Assembly (NCBI GenBank): GCA_038993745.2 | Contig: CP160629.1 | Location: 682,001-746,000, forward strand | DNA length: 64,000 bases | Direction: 5' to 3' | Source: Aliivibrio fischeri | GTDB lineage: Bacteria; Pseudomonadota; Gammaproteobacteria; Enterobacterales; Vibrionaceae | Part shown: positions 32,295 through 41,401 of the stretch, in pieces | Layout: each line of letters starts with the position of its first letter | Numbering within the stretch: position 1 is the first letter of the stretch | Notes under the pieces: model-generated | Databases searched by the model: none | The model's input: only the letters and a program-made list of their open reading frames with translations | Told to the model about the DNA's origin: nothing | Position numbers and translations under genes: made by a program

Positions 32295-33359
32295 TTAAAC
32301 GCTAGGAACTGCGATTTGACCATTAGTTAGCTGATCAGTATCAGCCTCAATGATTTCATCAATGTAAGTTTCTACAGTTTGACCAACCATTTCGTCATCT
32401 TCCGTAAAGTAAGCAAGATGGAAAACAGCATCACCTTCGTTAACTAAAGGTAAGGTTTGTTGACCAATAACAATGCCGCCTTTATGTGCACGTAGTTCAA
32501 TTTCACTATGGCCTAGCGGTGCGCTGATGTAAGCCAGAACTTGGCCTTTTTCAACTTGTTCACCCAGCGTTACTACCGTACGTAAAATACCGTCGCTTTC
32601 TGCACGTAACCAACTTGTTGATTTAGCTATAACCGCTTCAGGTAAGCGTTTTCTGCTTGCCTTTAACATGCCAATTGCTTGCATTACACGTTGTACACCT
32701 ACATAACCTGCATTGATCGCAATTGGCTCAAAGCGCAATGCTTCACCTGCTTCATAGGTTAATACCGGGATATTGCACTTTTCAGCTTCACTACGAAGAG
32801 AACCATCACGAAGAGGTGAATCAACAATCACAGGAGTACCGAATGCATGTGCAATACGTAATGTCTCAGGATTGCTTAAATCAGCTCGAAGTTGAGGAAG
32901 GTTCGTTCTGTGAATCGCACCTGTATGTAAATCAACAATATAATCACAACGTTGTGCAATCTGAGTGAAGAAGGTATTTGCCATGCGAGATGCCAAAGAC
33001 CCTTTTTCAGAACCAGGGAAACAACGGTTTAAATCACGGCGATCAGGAAGATAGCGTGATTTATGAATGAAACCAAAGACGTTCACAATAGGCACAGCAA
33101 TCAGTGTGCCTTTTAGTTTCTTCGGATCAATGTTATTGATTAATTGACGTACAATTTCAACACCATTAAGTTCATCACCATGAATGGCAGCATTTACCAT
33201 CAGGATAGGGCCAGCATGCTGGCCATTAATGATCTCAACAGGGATCGATAAAGGTGAATGCGTATAAAGCTTAGCGGCTTCAATCTCAATTACCTTTCTT
33301 TCACCAGGTGCAACCGAGTGCGTTAATAATTCAAACGCTTGATTTTTTTTAGCCTTTGC
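32295..33359 (-). CDS. succinylglutamate desuccinylase/aspartoacylase family protein (M14 fold)
   Basis: Zinc carboxypeptidase-like hydrolase. The metal motif HGDE (His and Glu ligands) follows [14 protein letters not shown] holds conserved substrate residues, and VDLHTG supplies the third ligand; a beta-rich C-terminal domain follows. I choose GTG 33359 with AAGGA 9 bases upstream over an upstream ATG at 33407, since it fits the family start; this gives 354 residues. The start overlaps the rimK end by 11 bases. Together with rimK it may act on glutamate-modified proteins or peptides; that link is inferred. Confidence 0.83.
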
Positions 33360-34254
33360 CACGAGTTTTAGTCCTTTTAGTCGCTGCATTTTTCTCAATA
33401 AAATCAATAATTAGGCCTGCAACATCTTTACCTGTTGCTTTTTCAATGCCTTCTAAGCCCGGAGATGAGTTCACTTCCATAACTAGTGGACCACGATCAG
33501 AGCGAAGTAAATCTACACCTGCAACATTTAAGCCCATGATATTTGCAGCAGCTACCGCTGTCTTACGCTCTTCAGGAGTTAATTTAACCAGTGATGCAGA
33601 ACCGCCACGGTGTAAGTTAGAGCGGAACTCGCCTTCTGCACCTTGACGTTTCATTGCTGCAATCACTTTGCCACCAATAACGAAACAACGGATATCAGCA
33701 CCGCCAGCTTCTTTGATGAACTCTTGAACCATGATATTTGCTTTTAAGCCCATGAATGCTTCAACAACACTTTCTGCTGCTTTACGCGTTTCTGCAAGAA
33801 CAACACCAATACCTTGAGTGCCTTCTAAGAGCTTGATCACAACTGGCGCACCGCCAACCATGTCTAATAAATCTTTAACGTCATCTGGTTTACTTGCAAA
33901 GCCAGTAATAGGCATACCGATGCCTTTACGTGACAGTAATTGCATTGAACGTAATTTGTCACGAGAACGAGTAATTGCAACAGATTCGTTTACTGGGTAT
34001 ACACCCATCATTTCAAATTGACGTAATACTGCAGTACCGTAGAAAGTAACAGAAGCACCAATACGTGGAATGATTGCATCGTAATCAACCAGCTCTTCAC
34101 CTTTGAAGTGAATTTGAGGTTTTTCTGAATTGATATTCATATAACAACGTAATGCATCAATCACTTTTACTTCATGCCCACGGCTCTCAGCAGCTTCAAT
34201 TAAACGGCTAGTAGAGTAAAGAGATTGGTTACGCGATAAAATACCGATTTTCAT
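33349..34254 (-). CDS. rimK: ribosomal protein S6 glutamate ligase RimK
   Basis: ATP-grasp ligase that adds glutamates to the C-terminus of ribosomal protein S6. The family opening MKIGILSRN, the ATP-grasp segments [17 protein letters not shown] and VMVQEFI, and the metal site [13 protein letters not shown] are visible. 301 residues. Its ATG overlaps the stop of the upstream gene by one base, and its 3' end overlaps the M14 gene, so the three are tightly coupled. Confidence 0.95.
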
Positions 34255-34694
34255 TATACAGTTTCCTCAAAATCAACAAGGTAAGATGACGATGGATCTA
34301 CAACAATGCGGTCTTGCATTGAAGTTCTTCCAAGTAACATACGAAACACCATTGTTTCTCGGTTACTTAATGTAATTTCAATTGGCCACTCTTGGCCTGC
34401 GAGTCGGATCATTGTTTTGATGACGTAGCGCATCTCTTCTTGACCGCTTGAGCTTTTTACTTTGCGTCGGTCTACGATCGGTGCTTCACAGATTTGCACA
34501 AAATCGTTATTACGCTTTTCTGGGTGAATCCAGAAGCGGACCCAGTCTTCACCATCCTTTGTGAAGGGCTCTACTTTAAAAGCATGCAAGCAAGAAGTTT
34601 TGGCGCCAGTATCAACTTTTGCCTTAATTAATTTAATACCAAGTTCTGGAAGGCTTAGTGATTCGCGCCATCCGACAATGATTTTATCTGTCAT
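34254..34694 (-). CDS. retropepsin-like zinc/aspartyl protease (RimB-type, DUF785)
   Basis: 146 residues with a retropepsin motif [11 protein letters not shown] near residues 28-38 and the second conserved block RTSMQD near the end. Family members are often annotated as ATP-dependent zinc protease; in Pseudomonas the relative RimB works with RimK. It is the first gene of the rim group on the minus strand, with a probable promoter directly upstream. Function by context and family. Confidence 0.82.
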
Positions 34695-34726
34695 TAATTT
34701 GTCTCAAATAGAAAAAATCCACACTA

Positions 34727-34755
34727 AGTATAGTTAATACTTGGCGGATATCTAA
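34727..34755 (-). promoter_or_regulatory. candidate promoter of the rim cluster
   Basis: On the minus strand TATACT (34732-34727) is preceded with a 17-base spacer by TTAGAT (34755-34750). The -10 is good, the -35 weak. Confidence 0.4.
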
Positions 34756-35185
34756 CCCATTTGGCTACCATCTAATTGTCTGAGCGTGTTACTCAGTAGT
34801 CTGGAGTTTGGTGGAGTAAGTAGAGAGGTGTTATAGGATGTGTACACCGTGACTCAATGACGGCGAATTTATCAGTAGTTTTTAATTTCGTCAAATAAAA
34901 TATTGATTATAAATTTGACGCTTTTGGATTATTTTTTCTAATGCTTGTTTGTTATGAATAGAATAAGTCGTTCTATTTGTACTGATTAAAAAAAAAGCAG
35001 AACAGTAAGGTGAATTATAAAGAAAAATGAATAACTATAATTCCTTATATTCACTGGCGAATAGTGAATATTGCTTTAAATCGCGATCAATAAGAAATAA
35101 ATCAATTACTTTGATAATTATTTCTGGTTTTTAATGAAATCTGAGGTAATATAATCGCATTGTACTAGTTGAGTGATACATTTTA
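34756..35185. other. non-coding stretch between the rim cluster and the NSS transporter
   Basis: Very AT-rich. Two inverted repeats stand out: CGTCAAAT (34889-34896) with ATTTGACG (34913-34920), and ATATTCACT (35047-35055) with AGTGAATAT (35063-35071). The second lies 115 bases before the transporter start and could be an operator. No ORF with a good start is seen. Confidence 0.5.
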
Positions 35186-36532
35186 ATGAGCAGTAATAGA
35201 GAAAGTTTTAGTTCACGATTAGGTTTTATATTGGCAGCAGCAGGGGCTGCGGTTGGCCTTGGTAACATTTGGGGCTTCCCTACTCAAGCGGCAAGTAATG
35301 GTGGTGGCGCCTTCTTACTTGTTTATTTAATTATGATCTTAGTTGTTGCTTTTCCTATGTTGGTTGTAGAAATGGCCATTGGTCGTCATGGACAAGCAAA
35401 CCCAGTTGATAGTATGCGTTCGTTGACTTCTAACCCATTAGGAAAGAAATTTGGTGCATTTGTTGGTTGGATTGGATTAAGTGTTCCTAGCGCAGTATTA
35501 ATGTTTTATAGCATTGTTGGTGGATGGTTAATCTGTTTTCTACTTGGTGCTATGGCAAATGTTGTTGGATTGAATGACGTTGCTGAGTGGTTTAAAGGCT
35601 TTAGTATTGAGCGTAATCTATTAGGTACGATCCTTTTTTATGTATTAACTATTCTAATCGTACAAGGTGGAATCAAAGACGGTATTGAGAAATGGTCAAC
35701 TCGCTTGATGCCTGCATTATTCATATTATTTGGCCTATTGTTTGTTTATATCATGCTGCAGCAAGGGGCTGTAGAAGGATTGAAGCACTACCTTATACCT
35801 GATTTTGAAAAGGTAATGGATAAGAAATTAATTTTAGCAGCAATGGGACAGGGCTTTTTCTCTCTGACTATTGGTGGTTGTTCAATGCTGATTTATGGTT
35901 CTTATTTAAGTAAGAAAGAGAATCTGCCAAAGATGGCTATGAACGTAACCTTAGTGGATACTGCTGTTGCTTTTATTGCTGGTCTTGTTGTTATGCCAGC
36001 GATGTTTGTTGCTATGCAAAAAGGCGTTCAAATTTATGCAGAGGACGGTTCGTTATTAAGCTCTGATACCTTGGTATTTACTGTATTACCTATGATGTTT
36101 GATAGCTTAGGTTTGTTTGGTGATTTATTTGCTATTGTTTTCTTTGCGCTGTTAACGATCGCTGCTTTAACTTCGTCGATCTCTATGCTTGAGTGTTCGG
36201 TATCGTTAGTAAGTGAGCGATTTGAAACAAAAAGAACGCCAACAAGTTGGGTTTTAGGTTCATTAATTGCAGCATTCAGCGTTGTTATTGTATTTAATTT
36301 TGGTGAGCTATTTGGTTTAGTTGCTATGATTGCAACTCAGTATTTACAGCCAATTGCAGCATTATTGTTCTGTGTGTTTGGTGGTTGGGTATGGAGCCGT
36401 CATTCTAAAATTAAAGAACTTGAGCAGGGTTATCCTGAGTTCCAGCAAGGTTTCTTTGGTAAAATTTGGCCTCTGTATGTGAAATTTGTGTGTCCTATTT
36501 TGGTTATCACGGTTTTATGGGCGTCATTCTAG
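35186..36532 (+). CDS. sodium-dependent transporter, NSS (SLC6) family
   Basis: Twelve-segment LeuT-fold symporter; the family uses sodium to drive amino-acid uptake. The N-terminal TM1 segment GAAVGLGNIWGFPTQA contains the unwound sodium/substrate site. Position of the usual Arg (WRFP) is Gly here, so the extracellular gate differs from LeuT. 448 residues, shorter than many. Substrate unknown. It is preceded by a 490-bp spacer and followed by a terminator. Confidence 0.9.
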   Translation: MSSNRESFSSRLGFILAAAGAAVGLGNIWGFPTQAASNGGGAFLLVYLIMILVVAFPMLVVEMAIGRHGQANPVDSMRSLTSNPLGKKFGAFVGWIGLSVPSAVLMFYSIVGGWLICFLLGAMANVVGLNDVAEWFKGFSIERNLLGTILFYVLTILIVQGGIKDGIEKWSTRLMPALFILFGLLFVYIMLQQGAVEGLKHYLIPDFEKVMDKKLILAAMGQGFFSLTIGGCSMLIYGSYLSKKENLPKMAMNVTLVDTAVAFIAGLVVMPAMFVAMQKGVQIYAEDGSLLSSDTLVFTVLPMMFDSLGLFGDLFAIVFFALLTIAALTSSISMLECSVSLVSERFETKRTPTSWVLGSLIAAFSVVIVFNFGELFGLVAMIATQYLQPIAALLFCVFGGWVWSRHSKIKELEQGYPEFQQGFFGKIWPLYVKFVCPILVITVLWASF

Positions 36533-36579
36533 TTAGTTATAAATACTCAACATTCAAACTGTTTCGTCCTAAAATATAA

Positions 36580-36613
36580 AAAAAGCCAGCATGTTAATTA
36601 TGCTGGCTTTTTA
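36580..36613. terminator. terminator after the NSS transporter
   Basis: AGCCAGCAT (36584-36592), loop of 7, ATGCTGGCT (36600-36608), A and T runs on both sides; also serves the convergent DUF4250 gene. Confidence 0.87.
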
Positions 36614-36631
36614 CTTTTGATTGGATTTGTT

Positions 36632-36820
36632 TTATCTAAATTGTTTTGCTTCTTCTAGGTAGTCAAACCCTGCATCAGCTAGCTTTTTAATGAGAGCGTC
36701 TTTATCTAGTTCATAGAATTTTACGTAGCTATCTAAATCACCAAATTCATCTCTGATTTTCATATTAACCATACTCATCAGCATGACAGGATCCATTGAA
36801 GCCATTTTCTCAGGTGTCAT
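36632..36820 (-). CDS. DUF4250 domain protein
   Basis: 62-residue protein opening [20 protein letters not shown] with a helical C-terminus (LIKKLADAGFDYLEEAKQF), matching the small DUF4250 family. Function unknown. Its ATG overlaps the yaeP stop by one base (TAATG), so it is translated together with yaeP. Confidence 0.8.
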   Translation of the reverse strand: MTPEKMASMDPVMLMSMVNMKIRDEFGDLDSYVKFYELDKDALIKKLADAGFDYLEEAKQFR

Positions 36821-37026
36821 TACTTATCCTCAAAATCTGAAATTAATAAGTTAGCAGCAGCAAAGGCAGCACGTTCTCGAGCTTCTTTTGGTAATGCCTC
36901 ATCAGCAGCAATATCGTTCAGTGTTTTTACAGCACAAGTGATAGCTTGTGGAATATAACCTTGATCACCACTACCAATTAACGAATACAACTCACGGACT
37001 TTGTCACAACAATCATAAACTTTCAT
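36820..37026 (-). CDS. yaeP: YaeP family protein (UPF0253)
   Basis: 68 residues from the ATG at 37026, opening [21 protein letters not shown]; the later part [15 protein letters not shown] matches E. coli YaeP (ending KAAYAAANLLVSDY). An earlier in-frame start at 37092 lies inside the nanA terminator and adds a run of residues foreign to the family, so I reject it. Function unknown. Confidence 0.85.
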   Translation of the reverse strand: MKVYDCCDKVRELYSLIGSGDQGYIPQAITCAVKTLNDIAADEALPKEARERAAFAAANLLISDFEDK

Positions 37027-37090
37027 AATTTTTCTCATATAAATGATAACTATAGTGAGTTTACACGTTGAAAAAGGGAAAACATAGATC

Positions 37091-37129
37091 AAAAAAAGCT
37101 GAAAAACCTAGGGGAAGTTTTTCAGCTTT
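37091..37129 (-). terminator. terminator after nanA
   Basis: AAAGCTGAAAAAC (37095-37107) pairs over 13 bp with GTTTTTCAGCTTT (37117-37129), 9-base loop; the minus strand goes on into a T run. Confidence 0.88.
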
Positions 37130-37151
37130 AGAGCAAAGATAAGTCTGTATT

Positions 37152-38045
37152 TTATTGTATGAAACCAGCGTTTCTCATTCGAGTTGCTACGGTTACTTTC
37201 TGCTCTGCAGTTAACGGCATTAAAGGTAAGCGAGGATCGCCAGCATTGATGTCGTGAAGCTCCATTGCAACCTTACCAGCCGCTACACCGCCGAAATCTA
37301 CTAATACACGGATAAGCTCAATAACATTTGTCATCTTATTGAATACCGCTTCTTGATCGCCACGATTAAACGCTTCGATAATGGAATTAAAATGTGGAGC
37401 AGCATAGTTATAAGTACTACCTACCGCACTTTTTGCGCCAACAGCAAGTGCGCCAGGTAGGTGCTCATCAACACCAAATGGAATATCAAATTTACCATCA
37501 CAAGCACGAAGGCAACGTTGGTATTCGTACAAATCACCACTGTTAAATTTAAGACCAGATAAATTAGGAATGCGCTTATCGGCTTGGATTAAAAACTCTT
37601 CCATATTTAAATTCACACCAGACATACCAGAGTGGTAGTAGTAGAAGCCTTTTGATGGTGCGGCAGCAGCAATGGTTGCACAGTATTCAACTAGATCAGC
37701 TACGCTACCAGGTTTGAAGAAACATGGCCCAATTGCTGATGTTGCTAGAATATCGAGAGTATCTGCATGGCGTGTAAGTTCTAACGTATCAATAATGCTT
37801 AATGCGCCTGTATGTACAATGATATCTAATTGATTATTAGAAGCACTTACCCAACGCTCAGCGATGGCTTTACGTTCTTCAACACTACAGTGGATGCCTT
37901 CTCCAGTAGTCCCACATACATAAATGCCTTTTACGCCATCTTTGATTAAATGCTTGGCGATTTTATCAATCTCTTCAAAGTTTACGTTGTTTGAAGAATC
38001 AAATGGGGTATGTGGAGCAGCAATTAAACCGGTTAACTTTTTCAT
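37152..38045 (-). CDS. nanA: N-acetylneuraminate lyase
   Basis: Class I aldolase of the DapA superfamily that splits sialic acid to ManNAc and pyruvate. The CGTTGEG pyruvate-binding motif, the YYYHSGMSGV Tyr segment and the Schiff-base Lys in LSGLKFNSGD are in place; 297 residues. It lies in the sialic acid cluster, divergent from nanR, with two or three NanR-type operator copies in the spacer and its own terminator. Confidence 0.94.
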   Translation of the reverse strand: MKKLTGLIAAPHTPFDSSNNVNFEEIDKIAKHLIKDGVKGIYVCGTTGEGIHCSVEERKAIAERWVSASNNQLDIIVHTGALSIIDTLELTRHADTLDILATSAIGPCFFKPGSVADLVEYCATIAAAAPSKGFYYYHSGMSGVNLNMEEFLIQADKRIPNLSGLKFNSGDLYEYQRCLRACDGKFDIPFGVDEHLPGALAVGAKSAVGSTYNYAAPHFNSIIEAFNRGDQEAVFNKMTNVIELIRVLVDFGGVAAGKVAMELHDINAGDPRLPLMPLTAEQKVTVATRMRNAGFIQ

Positions 38046-38102
38046 TTAAGCCTCGTTAGTTTATTTTTTAATGAAGTTATTCTTCATTTAAATATCAATA
38101 TT

Positions 38103-38134
38103 GGAGTTAAACTAATCTTATGGAGTAAAGTTTC
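38103..38134. promoter_or_regulatory. two NanR-type operators upstream of nanA
   Basis: GGAGTTAAACTAA (38103-38115) and GGAGTAAAGTTTC (38122-38134) fit the palindrome GGAGTNNNACTCC; the centres are 19 bases apart. They lie 58-89 bases before the nanA start. Confidence 0.65.
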
Positions 38135-38261
38135 ATTTAGCAACATGAAAATCACAGCGTAATGTCGTAAATGTGATCTGTGAGAGTAAATTTAGCGCTA
38201 ATTATTTTTATATGTGTCGTATTTATTCTTTTTTAGTGCAAATAATACGAATAATAATTAT

Positions 38262-38295
38262 GGAGTTACACTTCACAAAGTAGGAGTGGCATGAC
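38262..38295. promoter_or_regulatory. NanR-type operator upstream of nanR
   Basis: GGAGTTACACTTC (38262-38274) fits GGAGTNNNACTCC except for one base. A further half-site GGAGT at 38283 lies 21 bases on. Their place about 65 bases before the nanR start suggests autoregulation. Confidence 0.65.
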
Positions 38296-38338
38296 AAAAT
38301 GGAATTCATAACGTGTTTTATTCAAGGGTTACTTTCTG

Positions 38339-39217
38339 ATGTCCAACCATAATATTCAAATAAAAGCGGGCAACATCATCGATACGATAGGCAGTCTTTA
38401 TAATAGTTTGACTCCATCTTCAAAGCGTATCGCTGATTATGTTATGTCTAATGCGACTCAAGTGAGTAAACACTCGATTGCTGAACTATCACAGATTGTA
38501 AATGCGGGTGATGCAACCATTATTCGTTTTTGTCGTACTCTAGGCTTTAAGGGCTATCAAGATTTTAAAATGGAATTGGCGATTGAAGTTTCTAATCTTC
38601 AAGGTCGAGAAAAAGAGATTTTTGATACCGATGTTACTGCTGAAGATAATGCGGAAGTGATAGGACATAAACTTCAATCAACCATTGAAAGTGTTCTTGC
38701 AGAAACCATGAATTTGCTTAACTTCCAATCTTTAGAGTCGGTAGCTGAAGCATTAAAAGATGCAAAAGCGATTTACTTTTTTGGTGTTGGTTCATCAGGT
38801 TTAACCGCTGAAAGTGCAAAACATAAATTCATGCGAATTGGTTTAAATGTGGATGCATTTACTAATAACCATTTTATGTATATTAAATCATCGTTAATGC
38901 AACCTGGGGATTTCGCAGTAGGGCTTAGTCACTCTGGTAATTCAGTTGAAACGACAAAAGCATTACGCTTAGCAAAAGAGAATGGAGCGACGACGATTGC
39001 CATTACGCATAATCCTCGTTCGGATATTACTAAGTATTCTGATTATGTCTTAGTGAACGGTAATAGGCAGGGACAACTGCAAGGTGACTCTATTGGTACT
39101 AAGATATCGCAGTTGTTCGTATTGGATTTAATTTATACCTTACTAGTGAAGCGTGATATTAGTGGTGCAAAAGCTAATAAACTCAAGACTACAGAAGCGC
39201 TTTCTAATCAATCGTAA
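38339..39217 (+). CDS. nanR: RpiR family regulator of sialic acid catabolism (NanR)
   Basis: Residues 12-90 are the RpiR helix-turn-helix (SKHSIAELSQIVNAGDATIIRFCRTLGFKGYQDFK), and residues 125-265 a SIS sugar-phosphate domain (FFGVGSSGLTAESAKHKFMR, SHSGNSVETTKAL). In Vibrio vulnificus the RpiR-type NanR is released by ManNAc-6-P; this gene sits in the same cluster, so the same role is likely. A shared bidirectional terminator separates it from convergent nagA. Confidence 0.9.
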   Translation: MSNHNIQIKAGNIIDTIGSLYNSLTPSSKRIADYVMSNATQVSKHSIAELSQIVNAGDATIIRFCRTLGFKGYQDFKMELAIEVSNLQGREKEIFDTDVTAEDNAEVIGHKLQSTIESVLAETMNLLNFQSLESVAEALKDAKAIYFFGVGSSGLTAESAKHKFMRIGLNVDAFTNNHFMYIKSSLMQPGDFAVGLSHSGNSVETTKALRLAKENGATTIAITHNPRSDITKYSDYVLVNGNRQGQLQGDSIGTKISQLFVLDLIYTLLVKRDISGAKANKLKTTEALSNQS

Positions 39218-39240
39218 TTTTTTGACTGTATAAAATTATA

Positions 39241-39275
39241 AGGCCGTGAATATACACATATTCACGGCCTATTTT
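39241..39275. terminator. bidirectional terminator between nanR and nagA
   Basis: AGGCCGTGAATAT (39241-39253) pairs perfectly over 13 bp with ATATTCACGGCCT (39258-39270), 4-base loop, then ATTTTTTA. Confidence 0.92.
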
Positions 39276-40436
39276 TTATTTCTGATAAACCAATTTACCC
39301 ATTTGAATCGTTGTTGTAATGTCATTATTATTGTCAATAAGAGTAATGTTTGCTTTGTAGTTGTCTTTTAACTGACCGTATTCATTGTCTATTTTCAACG
39401 CTTGGGCTGGGTATAAGCTTGCCATTCTTAATGCTTCTTCTTTTGATAAACCCACATGACTAATTAAGTTACGTACCCCATCAATCATAGTAATGGCTGC
39501 GCCTGCAATGGTGCCATCTTTATAGTGACATTTTCCATCGGTCACATAAGCAGGCGTTCCTGCCATATCAAACTCTGTTAAATCCGTTCCCGCAGGAGTG
39601 ACAGCATCGGTAACTAAAAAGAGTTTTTCTTTTAGTTGTTCGTGAGCAATTCTAACTGATGGGTAAGAAGCATGAATGCCATCTACAATAATACCGGCAT
39701 GAGGTTTTTGATCGAAAATATAACCAACCACACCAGGTTCTCTTGAACCTAGAGGTGTCATTGCATTATATAAATGCGTGGCCATAGTGAAACCAGTACG
39801 GGCGTTTACTTGATCATAAGTGGCGTTGGTATGTCCAATTGAAACCGTGATCCCAGCGGCTGTTAAGCAATCTAGAACGTCTTGTTTGATGTGCTCTGGA
39901 GCAAGTGTAATGACTTTTATTTGATCACGATGTTGTGCAAGCAGCTGAGCGGTATTTAAGTCTAGTTCACGAATGTATTGTGCTTGGTGAGCGCCTTTTT
40001 TCTCAATACTGATGAAAGGTCCTTCAAGATGAAGTCCTAATACACCTTCCTGTTCTGCATTCTCAAAATTGCTCATCATTGACAATGTATTATGAAGGTC
40101 GATTTCAGTACTGGTAATTAAGGTTGGTAAGTATTGAGTTGTTCCGTATTTTACGTTGGTTTTATTCATCGTTTCTAATGTTGAAAGCGCTATATCAGTA
40201 TTGAGTAACACACCACCACAACCATTAAGTTGAATATCAATAAAACCTGCGGTTGCTAATGCACCCTCTCCATCAATGCGATCTAGAGTTAAAGAATCAG
40301 CTTCTTTCATTGAAATTATGGATGAAATTGAATCGTTATTGATAATAATAGCCTGTTTTTCTTCTATTTTTTGACCATTAAATACATCGACATTAGTAAT
40401 CATGTACTGATTATTTTGAGCATTTGTACTGTTCAT
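39276..40436 (-). CDS. nagA: N-acetylglucosamine-6-phosphate deacetylase
   Basis: Amidohydrolase-fold enzyme giving GlcN-6-P and acetate. The motif GFIDIQLNGCGG (with Gln rather than His, as in E. coli), HLEGPF (Glu metal ligand), GHTNA and HLYNAMTPLGSREPG (His ligands) and LVTDA (catalytic Asp) are complete. 386 residues. It takes the product of NanE and so joins the sialic acid route to amino-sugar use. Its own operator lies 36 bases upstream. Confidence 0.94.
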   Translation of the reverse strand: MNSTNAQNNQYMITNVDVFNGQKIEEKQAIIINNDSISSIISMKEADSLTLDRIDGEGALATAGFIDIQLNGCGGVLLNTDIALSTLETMNKTNVKYGTTQYLPTLITSTEIDLHNTLSMMSNFENAEQEGVLGLHLEGPFISIEKKGAHQAQYIRELDLNTAQLLAQHRDQIKVITLAPEHIKQDVLDCLTAAGITVSIGHTNATYDQVNARTGFTMATHLYNAMTPLGSREPGVVGYIFDQKPHAGIIVDGIHASYPSVRIAHEQLKEKLFLVTDAVTPAGTDLTEFDMAGTPAYVTDGKCHYKDGTIAGAAITMIDGVRNLISHVGLSKEEALRMASLYPAQALKIDNEYGQLKDNYKANITLIDNNNDITTTIQMGKLVYQK

Positions 40437-40471
40437 TTTTCTGCCTTATCCATCAAATATTCATTCCTATT

Positions 40472-40484
40472 GGAGTTACACTCC
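40472..40484. promoter_or_regulatory. perfect NanR-type operator upstream of nagA
   Basis: GGAGTTACACTCC is a perfect 5-3-5 palindrome, 36 bases before the nagA ATG; the best copy in the set. Confidence 0.75.
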
Positions 40485-40589
40485 GAATTTTATACAGTCA
40501 AAAATACAGTAATGTCGAAATGCAATCAATTAAAATCCTTATAAATAGGGCGATTTGTATCTTTCAATTTTGTTGGTTTTATTTTTAAA

Positions 40590-40603
40590 GAGATCTAGAT
40601 CTC
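40590..40603. promoter_or_regulatory. 14-bp perfect palindrome in the nagA-nanE spacer
   Basis: GAGATCTAGATCTC is its own reverse complement. It is unlike the GGAGT operators and unlike the CRP consensus, and it lies about 20 bases upstream of the first nanE operator. Confidence 0.4.
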
Positions 40604-40623
40604 CATTTTTATATCTTTAGATT

Positions 40624-40665
40624 GAAGTATTACTCCGTTGGTGTAGTTTGGAGTAATACTATTAT
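40624..40665 (+). promoter_or_regulatory. nanE promoter with two NanR-type operators
   Basis: GAAGTATTACTCC (40624-40636) and GGAGTAATACTAT (40650-40662) fit the operator. A possible -35 TTGGTG (40638-40643) and -10 TATTAT (40660-40665) with a 16-base spacer place the second site on the -10, so binding would block transcription. GGAGT also appears at 40681 as the nanE ribosome site. Confidence 0.65.
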
Positions 40666-40693
40666 GTTGCTATTAAGTTTGGAGTTCAGCTTT

Positions 40694-41401
40694 ATGGGAA
40701 GCAATATCGACAAGACATTAAATGCATTATCTCAAGGTTTCGTTTCATCATGTCAGCCAGTTGATGATGGCCCAATGGATAAACCTGAAATTGTTGCTGC
40801 TATGGCAATGGCAAGTGTTGAAGGGGGCGCCATTGGTTTACGAATTGAAGGCATTGATAATTTAAAAGCAGTAAGACCACATGTATCGGTTCCAATTATT
40901 GGCATTATTAAGCGTGATCTTGATGACTCTGAGGTTCGAATTACACCTTATATTGAGGACGTAATTGCATTAAAAGAAGCTGGGGCAGATATCATTGCAA
41001 TTGATGCGACTCACCGACCTCGACCTGTACCCGTCGAAGAATTAGTAAAGAAAATTCAAAGCTTAGGTTGTTTAGTCATGGCGGACTCTTCGACTTATGA
41101 AGAGGGAATGTTTTGCCATGGACTCGGTGTTGAAATTATAGGTACCACATTATCTGGATACACCACACCAGTCACTCCAAAAGAACCGGATTTCCCGTTC
41201 ATTCAACAATTAGCAAATCAAGGATGTTTTGTTATGGCTGAAGGGCGTTTTAATTCACCAAAACTAGCTAGAGAAGCAATAGAAGCGGGAGCATCTTGCG
41301 TCACTGTTGGTTCAGCAATTACACGTATTGAGCATATTTGTGGTTGGTTTAAATCTGAAGTTGAACTTGGTAAGAAAAACATGATTAAGGACATCGCATG
41401 A
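40694..41401 (+). CDS. nanE: N-acetylmannosamine-6-phosphate 2-epimerase
   Basis: TIM-barrel epimerase turning ManNAc-6-P into GlcNAc-6-P. Segments [12 protein letters not shown] (substrate end), [22 protein letters not shown] and [10 protein letters not shown] match the family. I start at ATG 40694 with GGAG 9 bases upstream; the upstream in-frame ATG at 40622 runs through the promoter. 235 residues. Its stop overlaps nanK by four bases (ATGA). Confidence 0.93.
   Translation: MGSNIDKTLNALSQGFVSSCQPVDDGPMDKPEIVAAMAMASVEGGAIGLRIEGIDNLKAVRPHVSVPIIGIIKRDLDDSEVRITPYIEDVIALKEAGADIIAIDATHRPRPVPVEELVKKIQSLGCLVMADSSTYEEGMFCHGLGVEIIGTTLSGYTTPVTPKEPDFPFIQQLANQGCFVMAEGRFNSPKLAREAIEAGASCVTVGSAITRIEHICGWFKSEVELGKKNMIKDIA

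Noticed and set aside
36538..37151. Toxin-antitoxin pair made of the two small overlapping genes
   Set aside because: The proteins match YaeP and DUF4250, which are not known toxin or antitoxin families.
38161..38200. CRP site in the nanA-nanR spacer
   Set aside because: TGTGA occurs, but the second half does not match TCACA.
40622..40693. N-terminal extension of nanE
   Set aside because: It crosses the promoter and NanR sites and is not found in the family; ATG 40694 has its own ribosome site.
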